Positions 40,601 to 51,884 of a stretch of 64,000 nt of DNA are shown piece after piece (the first letter of the stretch is position 1; each line of letters starts with the position of its first letter). The translations under genes were made by a program, and so were the position numbers. The notes under the pieces are model-generated. The model was not told where the DNA came from. It saw only the letters and a program-made list of their open reading frames with translations, and made no database searches. Origin of the DNA: Steinernema hermaphroditum (Eukaryota; Nematoda; Chromadorea; Rhabditida; Steinernematidae); assembly GCA_030435675.1 (NCBI GenBank), contig CM059623.1, forward strand, positions 6,164,012 through 6,228,011, read 5' to 3'.

Positions 40601-43600
40601 CAGAGAGGAGAGCATGCGACAGGGTTACGGTAGAGAATGGGAACGGGTTATGGTAGCAGACGACGGCAGCAAAGACGCCGCGCGAACTGGCAGGAGAAGG
40701 TCGGCGGGCAGAGGAGGTCGGAAGCACAGATGCTCTGCGGGATACAGTAATCCCTCTGGCAGCAGGCGGCCCTTTGGCCCAAGACCACGCACAGCTCCTC
40801 GGAGCTCGGGCAGAGGCCCTCAGCGGAGCACAGCCGATCAGGCACTTTCCCGTCGGGACACCGCTCAGACACCCTGCAGCACTGCCGCCCGTCCTGTGCA
40901 CATGTGAATCCGACGGGACACGGTAGACCACCCGCACAGCTGGCTACAGACTCTGCGAGACACTCTTCCTGGTCCTGCAACGAAGGAGGCGTTAGGTGGT
41001 GAACGCTGACGCTTGTGGACATACCGTATCCGCGTGGAGGGTGGGCTCATCGAAGAGGGCCAGGGCTCGGAAGCAGCAGATCTTCCGGGCACAGAGGGCT
41101 CCGCAGCGCCTACAGTACTCCTCGGAGCAATCTTCGGGTTCCGAGCGGACGATTGGCGCGGGTATCCGGCACTTCCCTCCGGGACACGCTTTGTTCCCTT
41201 CGGTGATTTTCATGCGGCACAACTCGCCAAGACAGTTCTCCTTCTCGTCTAGCGTCTGTGAGGGTACGGCACCTACGCGGAGCTTCTTGATTCTGATTAG
41301 AGGGAATGTAGCAGCCCTGGCGATGGGGGTTACAGTAGCGAGCACGGTAATCGGCAACTCGGACGGCGGTTTCAAGTCGATTACTTCGCTTAGTGTGTCG
41401 TTCGAGGATCCCAACACGACTTCCTCATAGTCTAGTGCAGTGGTGCTCAGGGCGGTTGTGGTGGGACCCACTGTGGTCCTCTTTTCTTCGAGTTGGCTTT
41501 CATAGTTGATGTTGATGACGGTATGGGGTTCTCCCTGGCTACCGTAATCCAGGACGTCAAGCGTGCAGCAGAGGCCGCGGCGACAGTCGTAGCCTTCAGG
41601 ACAGTCTTCGCACTTCTGGCAGTGCGCAGGCGTAGACAGACTCTCGGCGCCGTTTGGACACAGACGAGACTCGTAGACGCTCTTCGTCGCATTCTCCGCT
41701 GTTGTTGTTGCGGCCGGGGTTACGGTAGTCTGTGAGGGGACGAGGGGCGAGGTGGTCGGAGGTACGGTAGTCCGTGGGGCGTCCTCTTCGAGCGGACAAC
41801 AACGACGTTTCTCGCAGAGACTTCCGAGCGGACAGTCGTCGTTATGCGTGCAGGACTCAGGGAGATGCAGGGCGAATAGTCCGTTGATGCACTTCGGGGT
41901 GTCAGGCAACAAACAGCACTTCCCGTCGAGACACTCCGAATCTTCAGGGCACGGCTCTGACAGGGAACAAGTCGTGCTGAGAGCCAGCAGGTCGAGACGG
42001 CACGGCGTCGCCTTCAGGAATTCGTCCACAGAAGAGGTGGTCCCGAGAAGAAGGGTCTCGTAAGCGTCGTGGGAGTCGGCCAGAATCAGAGACGTCGTGG
42101 TGGGAGTCATTGAGACGAGGGCGGTCGTCGAGGAGATCGTTGTGAGACAGCATCGCCCGGAGAGACATTCGGAGTTCTTCGGACATTGATAGACACTGGC
42201 GCAGGCCGGAAGCTTTCGTGCCAGGACCCCCGTGGCGGGACACCTTTGCAGTTCGCAGCACCCTTGTATACAGTGATGGTTTCGCGGGCAAATCCCCGTT
42301 TCTGCGAGACACCTCTGCAGGTTGCGGTTGCATTCTGAAAGCGCTTGGTGAGGACATGTTAGCCTTCGTGGCGGGAGCCGTCTTAATCCTAAACTGCCCC
42401 GTCTTCGGCGTGCACTCGCGATCGACCGAATCGCAAACAAATTTGTGTGTTGTCGTGACGCGCGCCTTCAAGTGCTCTCGTCTCCCGCGCGGAAGCCCTG
42501 ACCGAAGCCCAAGGGTGCGCTGGTCAGAAACTTCCGGGTGTTCGCGTCGTGTCACACTTACCGTATCGGTAAACAAAACGCCGCGAGAGTGCGCCGTGTC
42601 GCCGATTAGGAGCGCCTAATCCGCTCTAATGAGTGCAGCCCTGGCCCTATCACTCGATTGTACGGAAGCGCTCACCTTTGAAGACCCTCGTCAGTACTGT
42701 AGTCGTGGCCATCGTTGTCGTCGTGGGAGTCAGCCACGTCGAGGTGCGGACCGGACTGACGATCTTCTTGAAGATCTTCGAGGCGATCTTCTCCAGATGC
42801 TCCTCGTCGAAGCTACCGTAGTCGGTGCCGAGGAAGGGGCGCGAGCCCCGGGACGTCTTTGTGCCTCTGGAAGCGTCGCCGGGGCGCCGGAGAGGCCGAC
42901 AGCAGCGGGTTAGAGGGGAGCAGAACCGGTTAGGGGGGCAAACGCGCTCACAGCGCTCGTGAGGAGGACAGAAGGCTGAAACGGTAGTCAGCGGAGAGGT
43001 TAGGCCGTGCAAACCGTTCGTCCGACGACAGCAGAGGTTTTGTGCGGTGCAAACGTAGCCTGCGGCGCAGGGACAGACGCCTTGGGGCGCTGAACGGTCG
43101 GAACAGAGGTCTAGAAGGGGATAGACGGCCGTGGGGAGCACACTTACGACTCTCCGGGAGGGGGATACAGAGGTGGGAACGCGAAAGACAGCCGGTCCCA
43201 ACGGGACATGCCGAACATTCTGGGAAGCGAGAGGGGTTAGGCGTGCACGGAGGAGCACTTACGGTGGGTGCGCTTCGCCTGGCCGGAGCACTGTTGCGTC
43301 TCGAAGCTGAATCCGGCGCCGTCCTGACAGGCCTTCTTCAGCCACACCTTCGTCCTAGGGCAGCTGTCGTGGCCGGGCAGGGGCACGCACGGTAACTCAC
43401 GTCTGTTCACACTGGAGGTAGGAGGAGGCGTCGGCGGGGTTCTGCTGGAGACAGGTCTCGGAGACGGCACAGACGGCGCTTTCGCGCGCCGAGACGTCCT
43501 GCTCGCAGATGTTCGCAGCGGAATGCAGTTGCTTCGGGGCGACGTTCTTAGGATGGTGCTGGGCCGCCTGGAGCGCCTCGGGGGCGGCGGCGCGGCTCTT

Positions 43601-43835
43601 GACAGTCCAGACGCCGGAGCCCTCCTCGGAGTCGGGCTGCGCCTCGCATTTCAGGAAGAACTGCGTCTGCTTTCCTCCGATCTGCACGTCCGCGGACCCG
43701 AGCTTGCACGCGCCCCCTATCACGGGCGTAGACTGGGCCAGGCCTGAACACGCGGGTTATGGTATCGAGCGAACGGAAAGTACCATGGGCGCAGAGGAGC
43801 AGGAGGGCGACGAGGACGAATTTGGCTTGCCTCAT
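37663..43835 (-). CDS. large secreted cysteine-module protein (Lustrin/EB-like repeats)
   Basis: Extracellular multi-module protein. Starts MRQAKFVLVALLLLCAHG (signal peptide). Firm minus-strand exons include 43835-43784, 43743-43401 and 43363-43263, a long exon from 42334 to about 41031, and a last exon ending NDSPIPEDSN...KSS with the stop at 37663-37665. More than a dozen modules share the pattern C..G..CP.GY.C....CC, for example CPEGYDCRRGLCC, CPENSEC-like segments, CPPGLFCDAAVQRCC and CGDGYACTVGNICC, joined by Thr/Pro-rich linkers. This matches Lustrin-type cysteine-rich repeats and EB modules in nematode matrix proteins; C. elegans K04H4.2 may be the relative (memory only). Most introns are about 35-90 bp; one of 338 bp (42335-42672) could mark a gene boundary. 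Several introns look alike, and many contain TACCGTA words. Some internal exon edges are uncertain. Confidence 0.8.
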
Positions 43836-45732
43836 TTCAGGCTCAGAGCTCAATGTGAGTCGGCTCTGAGTCCGAATCAACTAATAAGAATTGGGCAGGA
43901 GTGCGCAGGTTGACCGTTGTTTGCTCAACAAACTGCCAGCCGGCGGGGCGTGCCCCGACTGACCACTCCTTAGAGTTCGGCTCGAGAGGTCACTCGCGCG
44001 ACGCTTTACGACGCTGACGACGAGTACGAAAGAACGAAAAAGAAGCACCAGGCCTCGTCATGCACCAGAGACTACCGTAATCCCGGGGCACAACTGAAAT
44101 CAGGGGCCTTGCAGATACTTCTTCTAGGTTTCTGAGCTTTTGGGGCACAGCGCCGTTTTGCATTGGAAGGGATGATACTCCGGAATCGGAAACGAGTCCG
44201 TTTCTGCGGAATCCTCCAGTATACGGTAGTCTCGGTTCGCGGTAGGCTCTGATTCTCTCCCCTTCCTCTCTCTTCGGGAACCGGCGGGTTCTAGCGCCCC
44301 CTCTAAAAGGCCCAACTGCTCCATTTTTCACTTCGGGCGCACGTTCGACAAATAAACATTTGGCGCGCGCCTTTCCAAAGGAATCGGATTCCCTCGCGTT
44401 TCATTTTCCCCGCCGCAACTTGGGACTTCGAGGGAATCCTCCGAAGAGGACGCCCAAAGAGAGTTCTCAATTCGGAGGACATTATGCAAGGGCAAATAAA
44501 CACTCGGCCTCCTCGGACCCGAAAGCGCAAACATGCTGGATTGGAACTGTAATCGAGCCCTTGGCCCTCCGCCAGCCGGACGTGGGAACGCGGCCTCGGG
44601 GCGCTTCTCGCGGCGATCTTCGAGGTCTCGTGAGGGGCGCACGGTCACGACTCACGAGTCCCCTCTAATCCGCCGAGGCGAGCGCGGCTGCAGAGTCCGT
44701 TTTTTTGGAGTTTAGGGCTTGGAAAGGAGCCGCTTACGCTGTGACTCATGACTTGCAATCCTCGAGGTTCGGCCGACCGGTTCGGGGCTCTGAGGAGCAC
44801 TCGAGGGCGAGTGCACTTCGCCCCGAAGCGATTAGGGCGCCGCGCATTCCGACCTCGGAACGCGGCTGATGGCCGCTAAGATGCTCTTCACGCGATAACT
44901 CCGATTATCAGTTTAAACCTCTCTGACGTCACAAGTCGGCCGCTTGGATTTTTCAAAATCTCCGCGCTTAGTGCAAAGAGTTGGAGGAGACACACACACT
45001 TCTAAACCCCATTGCGCTATAAATGCAAGATTGATCACAGTCCTGGAGCTAATTAAAGCTCTGAAATGTTCATCTGACCAGATTCGACAGTCCCAGTCTT
45101 TCATGTCATAAAAGTTCTTCAAAATCTATATGATGACGTCGACCTATTTCGCAAATCCTTCTTTAATGTCAACAGTTCCACAAATCCCAATGATTGCTAC
45201 CATACTAGAGTACGGTGCGGTTTAGTCTGGCTGTCTAACTGTGGTGTTTACTGTCTGTCTTTACGCATATTTAAGCGTCGTTGCGAAATTCGTCATTTCC
45301 AAATCGCAGACGCCTGGGTCAGACGTGTTTGCCGAAGCAGTGCCGAACTCTCGAGCGGCGAGTTCCCATTGGTGTTATCACAAAAACCTCCGTTCGCTCT
45401 TCCGGCTTCGCAGCGCTCTCACGGGAAGCTCGCGCGAAGTTGTCGAAACGTCGCTCGACATGATTGCGTCACTCATCACCCTTTGTTCTTTCGCTTTTTT
45501 TCGATCTCACGTCTTCGAAGCGCCGCTCGTCACGACTAATTAGTCGGCGGCGGCCTAATGCTCCACGGTCGCGCATAACTCATCAACACCCCATAATGCA
45601 AATCCCTTCTTCGCTTCCGGGTACCGCTGAAGCGAGAAAGGCTCATCGACGAATAAGAAGCCGTCGCACTGTAGCTGGAGTTTTCAACTCTATTTACAAA
45701 CAACGGATCAACAAGCAACACAAACTGCAAGC
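43836..45732. other. 1.9-kb intergenic region
   Basis: No gene supported. Contains an ATGCAAAT octamer at 45596-45603 and TACNGTA words (for example near 44076 and 44221). Its right end holds the 3' flank of the lysine-rich gene, its left end the promoter of the cysteine-module gene. Confidence 0.4.
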
Positions 45733-46121
45733 TCATTTGAACTGCGTGACGAAGCCGACGTCCACGGAGATCGACTCGAACTTCCGCTGGCGCTTCTCTT
45801 CGTCCTCCGGCGAGTCCGAGTCGGAGTCCACCTTCTTCTTCTTCGTCTTCTTCGCTTTCTTCTTCTTCGGCTCGCCCTCGTCCGACTCCTCGACTCGCGT
45901 TTCGTCTCCGATCGCGCCGCTGCTCGAGGCGAGCAGTTTGATGCCGTCGTCCATCGCCTGGACTACCGTAGCATCATCGGATCTATCGACCCACTTGATT
46001 CTCCTGAAACAACCCGAAAAGTCGATATGTTCGAGAAGTGGACTCACTTTTCCATCATCTCGAAGAGGAAGCCTCTGATGTCTGCACACTCCTCCGCGTT
46101 GAACGCGCCGCCATTCTCCAT
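45733..46121 (-). CDS. small lysine-rich protein, third gene of the tmie-1/oxi-1 operon
   Basis: Exons 46121-46048 and 46003-45733 (44-bp intron) encode 114 residues, starting MENGGAFNAEECADIRG. The N-terminal half is predicted helical (FLFEMMEKRIKWVDRSDD, VVQAMDDGIKLLASS). The C-terminal half is an acidic-then-basic tract with KKKKAKKTKKKK followed by a DSDSDSPEDEE casein-kinase-like stretch, and ends VGFVTQFK. I do not recognise the family; nuclear or nucleolar location is a guess from the lysine tract. A TTCTAG acceptor sits 6 nt before the ATG. The upstream gene's AATAAA (46227-46232, minus) is about 100 nt before that acceptor, the classic operon spacing, so it is probably SL2-spliced downstream of oxi-1. 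Confidence 0.8.
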
Positions 46122-46316
46122 TTGATCCTAGAAATGCCTTACCGTACACCCCACTTCCACCGCAGTCGATGTATTTCAAGGGGAACGAGCAACCTCGAGT
46201 TCGTACGAACAAGCAAAAAAGAGCATTTATTAGGGAAGTGTCCGAAATAAAGAACCCGCGTAAGCTAGAACGTCTATGGAGGTGGGGTCTATGTACAGGT
46301 CGTGAGATACCACAAA
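46122..46316 (-). other. operon intercistronic region oxi-1 to lysine-rich gene
   Basis: 195 bp between the oxi-1 stop and the next ATG. Order on the minus strand: stop (46317-46319), AATAAA (46232-46227), about 100 nt, then the TTCTAG acceptor (ending 46128). This is the layout of SL2-type intercistronic regions. Confidence 0.6.
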
Positions 46317-49300
46317 TCAGCTTAGCTCGAAGCCCGTCTCCGAGTGGATCGCGTAGCGCAGCTTCTGCAGCAGCGTCGACCTCTTGTTGTAGTTCGGCAA
46401 CTTCAGAAGATTGAAGCACGTCGAGGCGGTTGGGAGTCGTGAAGACGGTTGGCGCTTCTTGATGGCGAGGAAGCCCCTCACCACGCTAGCCAGAGTATCT
46501 CCTTGGTCCTGAAAGACGAGCGCTGTGGTGAGCTACTTGCTGGTACAAACTCACCTGATCGTCGGACACCTCAACACAGCGGATGGAGAATGGGGGCTCC
46601 AGCGTGGAGAATCCGAGAAGAGGGCCTCTGGAGCAACTGGTGACGAACTAAACCCAGAAAAAAGTCGACCTTCCGAGAAAAAAGAAAAACCTTCACGAAC
46701 AGTTGCCTTTCTTGTGCGGAGAAGTCTTGTTCCAGAATCTGCCAGAGCCACTTGATAAGACGGTGGTTGTTGTGGAACCCACCGTAATATTGAACGTTCT
46801 TGCGCAAATCAATCAAATCAATGTCGCTGGAATAGAAAGGTTACGGTGGTGCGCCAATGGCGAATCTTACGCAGACTGCCCGGATATGAGAATCTGAAGC
46901 TCGTGCGGGGCGAAGAGGCCGATCCAGGAGGCATTCATGACCGATTGGAATCCGGAGACGAACCAGCGGCATTGCTCCTTGGTTTGCGAGAAGACGCGAT
47001 ACTGGGCCATCTTGTGGATGTAAACAATCCTGAAGAGTCCAAGTAGAGCTACACGCGCTGAGATAACCTACTTATTCTCATTCGATACGGTAATAAACCT
47101 TCCTCCTGGGATCAAGTCCACTGTTTTCAACTGGCCCAAGTAGTCCTCTGTCGTCGAGAAGGTGAGCGCCAGGTCAGAAACGTCATCCGAGTCTTTGTAG
47201 TGTTTCACGTAGGTGAGACTTTTGTACAGATCGGCGTCAAGAAGCGACAGTTCGTCGAAGGCGCAGAGACGACGCTGAAGTACGGTAGCAAGAAGGACTG
47301 CGGCCAGCTGAACGTCTACTACGATCCCCTCGTAGACCGCCTTCGCCAGCATTCTTCCCACGAACTGGAAGAGCGCTAGATGGTCCTCGTGTACGTTCGA
47401 GGTCGGCGAAGGGTAGAGTTGTCGGTTGGTGGTGCTCTTGAAGAGATTCAGCGACGGGTCGAAGACCTTCTTCAGCGTCAGCTCGAGAAATTCCTTGAAC
47501 ACTCCGTCCTGGTCAATTCCCGCCTCGTCCAGTCCCTGGTAGTTGATGAACTTCACTCGGATCGTCGCCTTCAGAGCCTGCGGAGAAAGCGATGCGAGCA
47601 GCCGGTAGCCATCCTCCACTAGCCGCTGTCTTTCCACCGTAATCATAGTGGAGGGCACGTCGTTGGCGTCTTTGTCCGCTGTCACGAGCTTTCTGAAAAG
47701 GACCATCCGCTCCTTGAGTGGCACTAGGTGGGGCATGTTTGTCATCAGGTGCACGCCGCGGTCCGACTTCCTCTCGAACTCAGAAATCAACCAGGTGCTC
47801 TTCACATCTCTGAAAGAGTACGGTAAACATAGTTCGATAAAGTTCGAACTCACGGGGCGTGCCAGAACTTGGAATGTTGAGTGAAAGACCGCCTGGAATC
47901 GCGGTTGTAGAGCGTCATGCAAAGTTGGTAGATAGCGTCGAAAAGAGGGCTTTTTCCTGGAGTTTTGTAATCTAAAGAACACATCTCATCGTATCTCCAC
48001 TTTCTGCCCCACCGAAAAGATCGTTCCACACTGCCCGGAAGCAGAAGACATTGGCGAACTTGGCGATAGAGGATAACTGCGAAAGCGAAAACGGCGTTCC
48101 ACGTTCGTACATTTCCTCTTCGTCGAGGATCCTAGATATGTGCTGTGATTCGGATAGCCTGACGGTGGACTCACGAAATAACGGAAGCCGCTGTGTCGGC
48201 AAAGAGCATCAGCGGTGCGAAATGAGGAAGAGTTTGCGCGCGGTCGGACGCCAGGAGATTCAGATGGAAAGTTAGGCCTGAATCTTGCGACGAGCTGGAA
48301 ATGGAGGACCAGAGTAGCGGGAGCAAGTAGTCTTCCCGGCAGAGACCTAATAAAGCCGGAGATTACCAAATATTGACCAGTAAACAAACCAGAGAGAAGG
48401 TCGGTTTGGATGTTCACGAGGGTCAGAAGAGCGTTCTGGTAAAGTTGACAAATCACGGCGGTCATGGACACCGGCGGGATCGACTTGCCACCGTACGTTA
48501 CGGGGTTGTCTCTCATGGAGAACTTTTTCCACAGCTCTAGAAAACGCATATAACTTACAAAAAATAGTGTATCCTACTTTGAATAGAAGAGGTGACATCG
48601 CTTCCGAGTGAAGAGGCCGGCGCCTCGGTGTTCGGCGAAGAACTCGGCGATCCGGAGTTGGCTCCCTGGAGAATGCTTCCAAACAAGCAGTGCACCATGT
48701 TCTTGGTCCACAGGAAACTCAGCTGGTGATTGATCGGTCCGATCATATATTCGATGCTGGGGTCGAGTCGCTGCGAGTACCACCCGAGAATGGGGTGAAA
48801 GTGAGTCTTCTTCTTCGCTCCAATGGTGAATTCGCGGCAACGGGCCAGAAGAGTGTTCATTACCGCGGCCCAGTCCAGCAAGTGCTCTATCACCTCCTAC
48901 GAGAGCTACAATACGAACCAAAACCAGGTTAAACGTACTTTCTGATTGAGATACCACAAGTGAATCATGTTCGCCAAGAGAGCAAGTGCCTCCGTGCCGT
49001 TCAGTTCCTTCGAGATCTCTTGCGATGCAAGTATGCACAACGTGTGCTGGAATACTCCCTCCGAGATGAGGACTCCGAGTGCCTGAAGAGGACCTTACCA
49101 CCCTAAGAAGCAAAGTGTTTTCAAACCGTGTTCGGCAAGTAGGTAAGTAGTCCGGGAGTTACAAAGACGTTCCGAACGAAAAGAGTCATCTCAAAGGTAC
49201 CGTACTTGCTGTTCCTCACTGGATTGAACAAGACAGCAAAGAGGAGTGAAATCGCATCTGATCCAGAGGATTGGGAGCGCGAAACAAAGCGGTTAATTAC

Positions 49301-50078
49301 TTTCTGAAAACGCAACCAATAAGAAACAAAATAGGAAGCAGTGAACTACCGATAAATCGACGTAGGCGTTCGAATGTAGCATTCCAGAACACACCTTGGC
49401 GCACATTTCATTGAGAACAGCGGCAACAGAGGGCATCGATTTGACCAAACTCCATCCGTCGCAGGTTCCGTAGCCGACGAGAAATCTGACGAAGAGACTC
49501 ACCGTGTTCACCTCGGACATCTTGCCTGCCTTGAAACGAAAAACAGATTTAACAGACAACCTCTGAACTGACATCCAGTTTGAGCATCCAGGATGGAAGA
49601 GTCACAAAGAATTGGGAGACGACTTGGTTGGCCTTTCGCAAATGGCGTTTCGAAAGGAAAAGCGCAACAAATGACCTCGACGACGAGTTCACTTCCAGGG
49701 AGACGACCATGTAGCGGCAGATCATCCGGACCCTCTGCAAATAAAGCGTCTTATTAGCCAATCCAAGCCACAAACCTCAAGGTCATCTTCAAAGGTCGCA
49801 AAGCGTAGGAGAAGGGACGTCAGATTCAGTATGTCCGAGTTGACTACCGCCGGCTTCCCGTTCTCCTCGGCGTCCACGAAGTGCGTCAGCTTCGAGTCGA
49901 CCTCCGACCGTATCCGCTCGCGGAACGCTCTCCTCGTGAGGTGTCCCCGGCACACGCATTGCAACCTCCGAGCCAACTCGATGTTCTTGCGCAGCCGCTC
50001 CCTCTCCTTCCGCTCGTGGGCAGCCCTTTCGATGAATTTCCGGCGCTGGTCGTCGTCGTCGGCTGACGACAGCAACAT
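46317..50078 (-). CDS. oxi-1: HECT E3 ubiquitin ligase, UBE3B orthologue
   Basis: Transfers ubiquitin to substrates through a thioester on the HECT-domain cysteine. A multi-exon gene with short introns (38-50 bp). The N terminus [15 protein letters not shown] is followed by a basic helix and an IQ motif ([18 protein letters not shown]). Central blocks match UBE3[11 protein letters not shown], the downstream [13 protein letters not shown], then WNDLFG. The HECT domain begins near [25 protein letters not shown] and includes [47 protein letters not shown] and YYGGFH. The catalytic Cys is in [12 protein letters not shown] (codon 46416-46418), and the C terminus is TGFELS. A TTTCAG acceptor abuts the ATG, and tmie-1 ends only 271 bp upstream with a polyA signal at 50230-50235, so this is the second gene of an operon. 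The length is about 1,000 residues; not every exon edge was fixed. Confidence 0.93.
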
Positions 50079-50349
50079 CTGAAAGACACGGAAAGGTTAA
50101 CAAACGGAAATTAAGGTTATTAACAACTCGGTGAGCCGAGAATTGAGGCGAGAGGTGCCGACCAGAGAGCCCAAAAGTAGCCGAGGACGAAGCGACCCTT
50201 TCGGTGGGAGTCGTGAACGCAAGCGAACGTTTATTTATTCAAATATTTAGAGATTCTGGAGAGCTTCACGTTTTAAGCTATCAAAGTTACTGAGTGGACT
50301 GGTGTCATGAAAGATGGCTATGTACAGGAAGAAGAAGGCAAGAGGTGGA

Positions 50350-50833
50350 TCAAACTGAAGTCGTCTTGTGAGCTGCATCCGACGAACTCTTGTGGACGAG
50401 GGGCTGTGAAGAGTCGGACTTGTCGGCGCTGCGCGGGGAAGTTGACGTGTTCCGGTGCATGGAGTTCAGATTCACGGTGCGATCTTCTAAATACATAGAG
50501 TCAAGAAGGCGCCAGTTAAGGGACTAACCATGACCGGAACTGGTGCTAAGGCTCGCCTGCTTGCGCATCTTTCTTTTGGCGGCAATCAGATCAATTTGCC
50601 GTTTGGTGCGCGGGATGCGAATTCGCATGAAACAGCAAACGATGACCACTGAAAAGAACGTTTAGATGGCGGCGAAGCCGCACTCCTCACCCATGATCAG
50701 CATGATGCCGGCGATCAGCCCGATGAGCATCCATAGCCTGCAAGAGCGCGTCTTCGCGGGCGAGGACCTTCACCTACCTGAGTCCGGGGGCGATGTACTC
50801 GTCGAGCGCCGTCGTCATATGGTCTTCGGGCAT
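50350..50833 (-). CDS. tmie-1: transmembrane inner ear protein homologue
   Basis: Small membrane subunit of the TMC mechanotransduction channel complex. Minus-strand exons 50833-50778, 50737-50691, 50648-50529 and 50486-50350 encode 119 residues in consistent phase. A short N-terminal segment is followed by one membrane helix (LWMLIGLIAGIMLIMVVIVCCF). Then comes the family-defining juxtamembrane basic helix, MRIRIPRTKRQIDLIAAKRK, which matches the vertebrate C-R-V-P-R-T-R-K-E-I-E motif. A Ser/Thr-rich cytoplasmic tail follows. The frame stays open upstream of 50833, so a longer N terminus is possible. It is the first gene of the minus-strand operon and diverges from snr-6 across 560 bp. Confidence 0.9.
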
Positions 50834-51374
50834 CGTGGATTCGGCGCCGTCGGTTTCGGGGGAGGAACGCTGCGGGCGAACGGCGCGCTCGATAAGTCCC
50901 TCGGGTCCTCGTGGCCAAATCGATGAGTTCAGAGCGGCATCGGCCCCCGCGATCGTTTTTCTTAATCGCCGCCGCCCGGAGGGCCCCGCCCAGCACCAAA
51001 CGGCAAGTCTCCGAGCGAGCCGCTCCCAACACGATTTACCTGCAGAGTGCGACCGTGCCGAATGCTCCAAATTCGAATCTCCGTGGAGATGAGGCGCCAG
51101 TTTTCGCATTTCTCTGGGTTTCCCGTTGCAGCGCTCTTGCTCCACGGATTTCCGTTGGTTCCGCAGATCCTCGCGTTTGCGTTTACTACGGTTTTCGCAT
51201 TCACGTCACCTTCTGTGGTTGCGAGCCACGATTTGAGTCGATTTATCGCGTTTTCCACTCCGAAATCCGTGGAACCCACAACTTTATGAGCGAATGATTG
51301 ATCTAATGTGCTGTGTACCGTTTAACTCATGAGCCACCAGTTCAAATAGAAAACCAACTGTTGTGTTCCTTGCA
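50834..51374. promoter_or_regulatory. divergent promoter region tmie-1 / snr-6
   Basis: 540 bp between divergent genes. Open frames in it are extensions of the tmie-1 frame or artefacts. No TATA box is evident. The right end is a TTGCAG acceptor (51370-51375) 17 nt upstream of the snr-6 start. Confidence 0.45.
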
Positions 51375-51392
51375 GAATCGCGAACGTTCGCC

Positions 51393-51709
51393 ATGTCAGG
51401 CCGTGGAAAAGTTCAGAAGGTTATGGTACAACCGATCAACCTTATCTTCCGCTATCTGCAAAGTAGGGCACGAATTCAGATCTGGTTGTACGAGAACACG
51501 ACGCAGTGCATCGAGGGATACATTATCGGTAATTGACTAATGGTTTTCGTATTTTCAGCCTTTCGATTTCAGGTTTCGACGAGTACATGAACATCGTTGT
51601 TGATGAAGCGGAAGAGTTCAACCGTAAGACCAATTCTCGCACCAAGATCGGCCGCATGCTGCTCAAAGGTGACAACATCACCCTCATCCGGAGCGTCACC
51701 GCTAACTGA
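51393..51709 (+). CDS. snr-6: spliceosomal Sm protein E
   Basis: Core Sm-ring subunit of U1, U2, U4 and U5 snRNPs. Exons 51393-51528 and 51573-51709 (44-bp intron) encode 90 residues, normal for SmE. Sm1 motif: [14 protein letters not shown], then [33 protein letters not shown]. Sm2 motif: [20 protein letters not shown] starts 175 bp downstream on the same strand with its own acceptor, so snr-6 is probably the first gene of a two-gene operon; AATGAA at 51807-51812 may be its variant polyA signal. Confidence 0.97.
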
Positions 51710-51884
51710 TCTCCCAATCTGCCGGCCTTCGGTTTTGTTAATGTTTCGCCTTTGTTGTATTTATGCTCCTGTGGTAAATGTGCCCATACATTGGAATATT
51801 TCGGACAATGAATTGTTGTGATCAGTCAAATTACCTCGCGTTTGGGGAGCCAGTGCACCGTTTGTGTCTTTAGAGCGCTTATCG
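51710..51884 (+). other. operon intercistronic region snr-6 to PIGK
   Basis: A variant polyA signal AATGAA (51807-51812), then 60 nt, then the acceptor GTCTTTAG (51866-51873), then the PIGK start at 51885. Confidence 0.5.
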
